NCBI GenBank assembly: GCA_910588455.1
Contig: CAJUPG010000072.1
Span: 1-9,747 of the forward strand
Direction of reading: 5' to 3'
DNA length: 9,747 nt
Origin: an uncultured Oscillospiraceae bacterium
Lineage (GTDB): Bacteria > Bacillota > Clostridia > Oscillospirales > Oscillospiraceae
Made by a program: the position numbers and the translations under genes. This document shows positions 7,005-9,747 of the stretch, piece by piece. The notes beneath the pieces were generated by a model. That model was not told where the DNA came from and searched no databases. It worked only from the letters and a program-made list of their open reading frames with translations. Position 1 is the stretch's first letter; each line of letters begins with the position of its first letter.

Positions 7005-7012
7005 GGGTAGAG
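6985..7012 (+). promoter_or_regulatory. Candidate autoregulated ECF sigma promoter
   Basis: TGTGACC (6985-6991) resembles the TGTAAC-type -35 element recognised by many Firmicutes ECF sigma factors. GGGTAGAG (7005-7012) lies at the right spacing for an ECF -10 (about 15 bp between TGTGACC and GTAGAG). It is about 38 nt upstream of the sigma gene start. No sigma-A -35/-10 pair of comparable quality was seen here. ECF genes usually drive their own operon, which fits. Confidence 0.4.
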
Positions 7013-7049
7013 TATGGGTGAGACCACGTTTTGAAAGGAGGAAAAGCCT

Positions 7050-7607
7050 GTGGACGACAGCGAAATGATCGACCTGTTCTTCCAGCGCTCAGAGCAGGCC
7101 ATCGCCGCCCTGGCGGACAAGTACGGCCCCCTGTGCACCCGGACGGCCCGAAACATTCTGGGCAGCGCCCAGGACGCGGAGGAGTGCGTCAGCGACGCCT
7201 ATCTGGCGGTGTGGAACGCCATCCCGCCCCAGCGCCCGGAACACCTTTTGAGCTACCTGTGCCGGGTGGTGCGCAATCTGGCCCTGAAAAAGCGCCGGGA
7301 CCGGACCGCCCAGAAGCGGAACAGCAGCTATGACGGTGCCCTGGACGAGCTGGAGGGGTGTCTGGCCGGACCGGAGACCGCGGAGACCGCCCTGGAGGCC
7401 CGGGCGCTTACCGAGGCCCTGGAGGGGTTTCTGGACGGCTTGAAGCGGGAGGACCGGATTCTGTTTGTCCGGCGGTACTGGTTCGGGGACTCCCTGGAGG
7501 ATTTGGCGGAGCACTTCGGCCTGCGCCGGCACACCGTCACCGTCCGGCTGTCCCGCATCCGGCAGAAGCTGAAGCAATATCTGCAAAAGGAGGGATTTGA
7601 TCTATGA
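7050..7607 (+). CDS. ECF-type RNA polymerase sigma factor, 185 aa
   Basis: Extracytoplasmic-function sigma-70 factor that directs RNA polymerase to a small regulon, normally held inactive by a membrane anti-sigma. The sigma-2 region spans about 15-85: the ADKYGPLCTRTARNILGSAQDAEECVSDAYLAVWNAI segment carries the core-binding DAEE(C)V(S)DA-type motif, and LLSYLCRVVRNLALKKRR ends it with the basic -10 recognition helix. A linker of about 40 residues follows. The sigma-4 region (about 120-180) contains LKREDRILFVRRYWFGDSLEDLAEHFGLRRHTVTVRLSRIRQKLKQYL, a helix-turn-helix for -35 recognition. The GTG start is supported by AAAGGAGG 7-8 nt upstream. Its stop overlaps the next gene's ATG (ATGA), so both proteins are translationally coupled, the usual sigma/anti-sigma arrangement. 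The inducing signal is unknown. Confidence 0.93.
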   Translation: MDDSEMIDLFFQRSEQAIAALADKYGPLCTRTARNILGSAQDAEECVSDAYLAVWNAIPPQRPEHLLSYLCRVVRNLALKKRRDRTAQKRNSSYDGALDELEGCLAGPETAETALEARALTEALEGFLDGLKREDRILFVRRYWFGDSLEDLAEHFGLRRHTVTVRLSRIRQKLKQYLQKEGFDL

Positions 7608-8656
7608 AACGGGACATTTTAGAGGAGGCTTTGAGCAATTTGAATCCCCGCCGCATCCAGGAGGCGGCGGAGAGTCCGCCGGGGAAACCCTTCCGGATCT
7701 CCCGGGCTTGGGGGATTGCGGCGGCCCTTTTGATTACCGTTTTTTCCGTGCAAATCGTCTGGTCCTCTCCCCTCCCCGCCGTCACCGCCTACGCCCAGGG
7801 CTCCAACGAAGAGATTACCTCCGCCGGGGCGGTGATGCAGACGGGGACCATCCGAGACGACGGCAGCCAGACCGGACACCCACTGATGTTCTACCTGGCG
7901 GGACAGGACATCGAACAGGTCCGGTTCTCCTGCAAAAACCAGAAAATCCGCTTTGAGGACTGGACCGAGACCCGGGACGGGTTCGGCAGCGCCCAAAATT
8001 TTACCGTCCCCTACGGCGCGGACCCCAGCGAATATTACTACCTGCTCATCGACTGGGTGCCCGACCAGACCGTGGAGGCCCTCCACAGGCCGGGGACCTC
8101 CATCGCGGACCTGCCTCCGACGCTGCGGGAGGATCTGATTGTGATGGAGATTCAATTTTCCAACGGAAAAACGGCGGTCAAGGCCATCGCCGTTTCCCTG
8201 CTGGACGACGGCACGTTTTTTGCCGCCTTCACCGACTACAAAATTGGACCGGAGGACGATTTTGTCTCCCGCCCGGACGCGCAGTCCATCCCCCGCGAGA
8301 TTCTGTACGGCCCCGACGGGGAGTACCCCTTCGGTGACGCGCCGGTTATTGAGGGAACCTATCAGGACGCGGACCCGGAGGAGCCGGAAAAGCGTGTGGA
8401 ATTTGACGAAATTCGGTTTTTCGGGACCATTGCGGACGTTGACGCAGAAAACAACCGGATTCTGGTGCAGGTGGAGGAGGAGTTTTTGGAGAAATATGCG
8501 CTCAACGACGTGATCGCTTTCGATTTGACGCCTGACCGGCTGGAATGGCTGGAGCGGACCGGGGAGCGGGTGGAGATCGTCTGTACGGACTTCTTTTTTC
8601 TGACAATGCCCCCCATCGGGGATTTGATTTCTATTGTAATTGCGGCGGAAGTGTGA
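7604..8656 (+). CDS. Single-pass membrane protein, presumed anti-sigma factor, 350 aa
   Basis: Presumed cognate anti-sigma/sensor for the upstream sigma factor; this role is inferred from overlap (ATGA) and topology, not from a recognised domain. A charged cytosolic segment of about 34 residues (MKRDILEEALSNLNPRRIQE) precedes one transmembrane helix (about 36-54, AWGIAAALLITVFSVQIVW) and a roughly 295-residue extracytoplasmic part. The N-terminal segment is much shorter than a zinc-binding ZAS domain and has no HxxxCxxC motif. The ectodomain starts with a GHPLMFYLAG and VRFSCKNQKIRFEDWTE stretch (91-122). Its last 80 residues (about 268-336, FFGTIADVDAENNRILVQVEEEF to RVEIVCTDFF) look like a small beta-barrel similar in pattern to DUF3221/YobA-like domains. 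I do not recognise a named family for the middle part. A cysteine pair (C110 and C327) might form a disulfide. Sigma partnership is likely; the sensed signal is unknown. Confidence 0.75.
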   Translation: MKRDILEEALSNLNPRRIQEAAESPPGKPFRISRAWGIAAALLITVFSVQIVWSSPLPAVTAYAQGSNEEITSAGAVMQTGTIRDDGSQTGHPLMFYLAGQDIEQVRFSCKNQKIRFEDWTETRDGFGSAQNFTVPYGADPSEYYYLLIDWVPDQTVEALHRPGTSIADLPPTLREDLIVMEIQFSNGKTAVKAIAVSLLDDGTFFAAFTDYKIGPEDDFVSRPDAQSIPREILYGPDGEYPFGDAPVIEGTYQDADPEEPEKRVEFDEIRFFGTIADVDAENNRILVQVEEEFLEKYALNDVIAFDLTPDRLEWLERTGERVEIVCTDFFFLTMPPIGDLISIVIAAEV

Positions 8657-8662
8657 TAAACT
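8634..8662 (+). promoter_or_regulatory. Sigma-A promoter for the DivIVA-like gene
   Basis: TTGTAA (8634-8639), a 17-bp spacer and TAAACT (8657-8662), the latter with an upstream TG giving the extended form TGATAAACT. It overlaps the end of the anti-sigma gene. Transcription should start around 8669, so the DivIVA-like gene can be expressed independently of the sigma operon. Confidence 0.6.
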
Positions 8663-8705
8663 AGGGGCAAATCTAAACGCTTCGACGATTGAATGAGGTG
8701 CCCCT
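8663..8705 (+). promoter_or_regulatory. Inverted repeat abutting the RBS and start of the DivIVA-like gene
   Basis: AGGGGCA (8663-8669) and TGCCCCT (8699-8705) are perfect 7-bp arms. The right arm occupies the spacer between the GAGGTG ribosome binding site (8695-8700) and ATG 8706 and overlaps its last two bases. In read-through RNA from the sigma operon the hairpin would mask the start; RNA from the local promoter (start near 8669) would lack most of the left arm. As DNA it could also be an operator. Confidence 0.4.
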
Positions 8706-9344
8706 ATGGATCATCAATTCCGCAACGCCGCCTTCGGCGGCTTTAACCGTCAGGATGTGCTGGACTATCTGGAGAGCTCCGCCCAGGCCAATCAGCAGCA
8801 GCTCCAGCAGCTCCAGGACCAGCTGGAGCAGGTCCGCCAGGAGCTGGAGCAGGCCGCCGTCCGGGAGCAGGAGCTGCTGGCCTTTCAGACGGAGGCCGAG
8901 GGGCTGCGGACCCAGCTGGAGCAGGCCAAAGCCCAGACCCGGGACTTGACCCAGGCCCTGGAGGCCAGCCAGCAGCGGGTGCAGCAGCTGGATCTGCGGG
9001 TCACCCAGCTGGAGCCGGACGCCATGGCGTACGCCGCCGTGAAGGAGCGCTCCGCCGGGGTGGAGCTGGAGGCCCACCGGCGGGCCCAGAACGTGCTGGA
9101 CGAGGCCAAGGGACAGGCCCGCCACGTCCGCCAGCAGACCCAGCAGTGGCTCAATCACATGGTTCAGGAGTACACGATTCTGCGCCGGCAGCTGGATTCC
9201 ACCTTTGCCAACGCGGGCAAGCAGCTGGAGCAGGTGAATCAGGCTCTGGCCCGGCAGGACGGGGCCTTTGACCACCTGCGGGACGCCTATGCCAAAACCG
9301 ATCCGGAGCGCAAGCCCGCGCCCACCCCCCTGGAGGAGGATTGA
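8706..9344 (+). CDS. DivIVA-like coiled-coil protein, 212 aa
   Basis: Probable cytoplasmic, membrane-curvature or division/pole-associated coiled-coil protein. The N-terminus MDHQFRNAAFGGFNRQDVLDYLE matches the pattern of the DivIVA/GpsB lipid-binding head (F-x5-GY/F-x3-EV-x3-L): a small domain followed at once by coiled coil. Residues 25-103 are an almost unbroken Gln/Glu/Leu-rich coiled coil (repeated LEQ and QQLQQL heptads). A less acidic second helical segment follows (107-160, AVKERSAGVELEAHRRAQNVLDEAKGQARHVRQQT), then an amphipathic stretch and a Pro/Glu tail (RKPAPTPLEED). No transmembrane segment. True DivIVA has a stronger GY motif, so this is a paralogue-like relative rather than clear divIVA. 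ATG is chosen because of GAGGTG 5 nt before it. The gene ends in its own terminator and may be transcribed both from 8634-8662 and by read-through. Confidence 0.75.
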   Translation: MDHQFRNAAFGGFNRQDVLDYLESSAQANQQQLQQLQDQLEQVRQELEQAAVREQELLAFQTEAEGLRTQLEQAKAQTRDLTQALEASQQRVQQLDLRVTQLEPDAMAYAAVKERSAGVELEAHRRAQNVLDEAKGQARHVRQQTQQWLNHMVQEYTILRRQLDSTFANAGKQLEQVNQALARQDGAFDHLRDAYAKTDPERKPAPTPLEED

Positions 9345-9350
9345 CGCATA

Positions 9351-9397
9351 AAACGCCCCCTTTCCGGTACACTAACCGAGAAAGGGGGCGTTTTTTT
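9351..9397 (+). terminator. Intrinsic terminator of the DivIVA-like gene
   Basis: A 14-bp perfect stem (9351-9364 with 9380-9393), an additional CGGT/ACCG pairing inside the loop, and a run of seven T (9391-9397), starting 7 nt after the stop codon. The 3' arm (AAAGGGGGC, 9381-9389) is also the only ribosome binding site for the next gene. Confidence 0.93.
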
Positions 9398-9747
9398 GTC
9401 CAAACAGAACTGGAAATACGCGCTGGCCGGGGGGCTGGCCGGACTGGCCAACGGCTTTTTCGGGGGCGGGGGCGGCTCCATCCTGGTCCCGCTGCTTACA
9501 GGGATGTGCGGTCTGGACCAGCGCAGGGCCTTTGCCACCTCCGTGGCGGTGATTCTTCCCCTGTGCGCCCTGTCCGCAGGTGTCTACCTGTTCCGGGGCG
9601 GCCTGGACTGGATGGCGGCCCTGCCCTATCTGGCCGGGGGGCTGGTGGGGGGCTTTTTGGGGGGAAAGCTCTTCCGGGGGATTCGCATTGATTGGCTGAA
9701 GCGGGGCTTTGGCCTGCTGCTGCTCTACGGGGGCGTGAGGTGCTTTT
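9396..9747 (+). CDS. TSUP (TauE/SafE) family permease, 3' part outside window
   Basis: Inner-membrane transporter of the sulfite/organosulfonate exporter superfamily (Pfam TauE), moving sulfite, sulfoacetate or other small organic anions. The 117 visible codons show the signature: a first helix with the glycine-rich turn (ALAGGLAGLANGFFGGGGGSILVPLL), a short loop with a conserved RRAFATS stretch, and further hydrophobic helices (AVILPLCALSAGVYLF; ALPYLAGGLVGGFLGGKLF; the third begins at the window end). Full-length members are about 240-270 residues, with seven or eight helices, so a bit under half is present. The start is TTG at 9396, because the frame is open only from 9345, no ATG or GTG precedes the first helix, and AAAGGGGG sits 7 nt upstream. 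The start codon and RBS lie inside the preceding terminator. The transported anion cannot be stated. Confidence 0.88.
   Translation, partial: MSKQNWKYALAGGLAGLANGFFGGGGGSILVPLLTGMCGLDQRRAFATSVAVILPLCALSAGVYLFRGGLDWMAALPYLAGGLVGGFLGGKLFRGIRIDWLKRGFGLLLLYGGVRCF

Noticed and set aside
8781..9000. Tandem DNA repeat in the DivIVA-like gene
   Set aside because: The repeated CAGCAG/CTGGAGCAG words follow the coiled-coil Gln/Glu/Leu heptads at the protein level and are not exact repeat units.
1..9747. CRISPR array, tRNA, insertion sequence or attachment site
   Set aside because: No regularly spaced repeats, tRNA-like cloverleaf, transposase motifs or terminal inverted repeats were found on reading both strands.

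Overview
The window is GC-rich DNA (estimated by eye at about 60-65% GC). Its gene content points to a low-copy chromosomal locus of a GC-rich Clostridia member, most likely Oscillospiraceae/Ruminococcaceae-type (Flavonifractor/Oscillibacter-like). The reasons are the large SRP RNA with an Alu domain directly upstream of dnaX-ybaB (the Bacillus/Clostridia arrangement), strong AGGAGG-type ribosome binding sites, good sigma-A promoters, and an ECF sigma/membrane anti-sigma pair of the kind common in gut Clostridia. The genus is an inference, not something the sequence proves. No mobile element, CRISPR array or phage gene was found.

Layout. A MATE-family efflux pump lies on the minus strand and runs off the left edge (1-1275). 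It diverges across a 159-bp promoter region from an HD-domain hydrolase (1435-2016), which is followed without a gap by a Cof-type HAD phosphatase (2017-2835). A sigma-A promoter inside the last codons of the HAD gene drives a class I acyl/aryl-CoA ligase (best start 2916, end 4550). A 13-bp bidirectional terminator (4554-4585) separates this gene from the convergent minus-strand unit SRP RNA (6888-6596), dnaX (6568-4952), ybaB (4937-4590). That unit has a clear sigma-A promoter at 6913-6941.

On the other side of this promoter, an ECF sigma factor (7050-7607) overlaps by ATGA with a single-pass membrane protein (7604-8656), the presumed anti-sigma factor. A promoter and an inverted repeat then precede a DivIVA-like coiled-coil protein (8706-9344). 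A strong terminator (9351-9397) follows, and its 3' arm and T-tract double as the ribosome binding site and TTG start of a TSUP/TauE-SafE permease that runs off the right edge (9396 onward).

Functionally, the central block is housekeeping: protein targeting RNA, replication clamp-loader and nucleoid-associated protein. It is flanked by accessory functions: efflux, small-molecule hydrolases, CoA activation, envelope stress signalling, a cell-pole/division-type protein and anion export. I see no convincing evidence of an entirely new system. The most interesting points are regulatory overlaps (terminator/RBS at 9351-9398; inverted repeat at the RBS at 8663-8705) and the unnamed ectodomain of the presumed anti-sigma factor.
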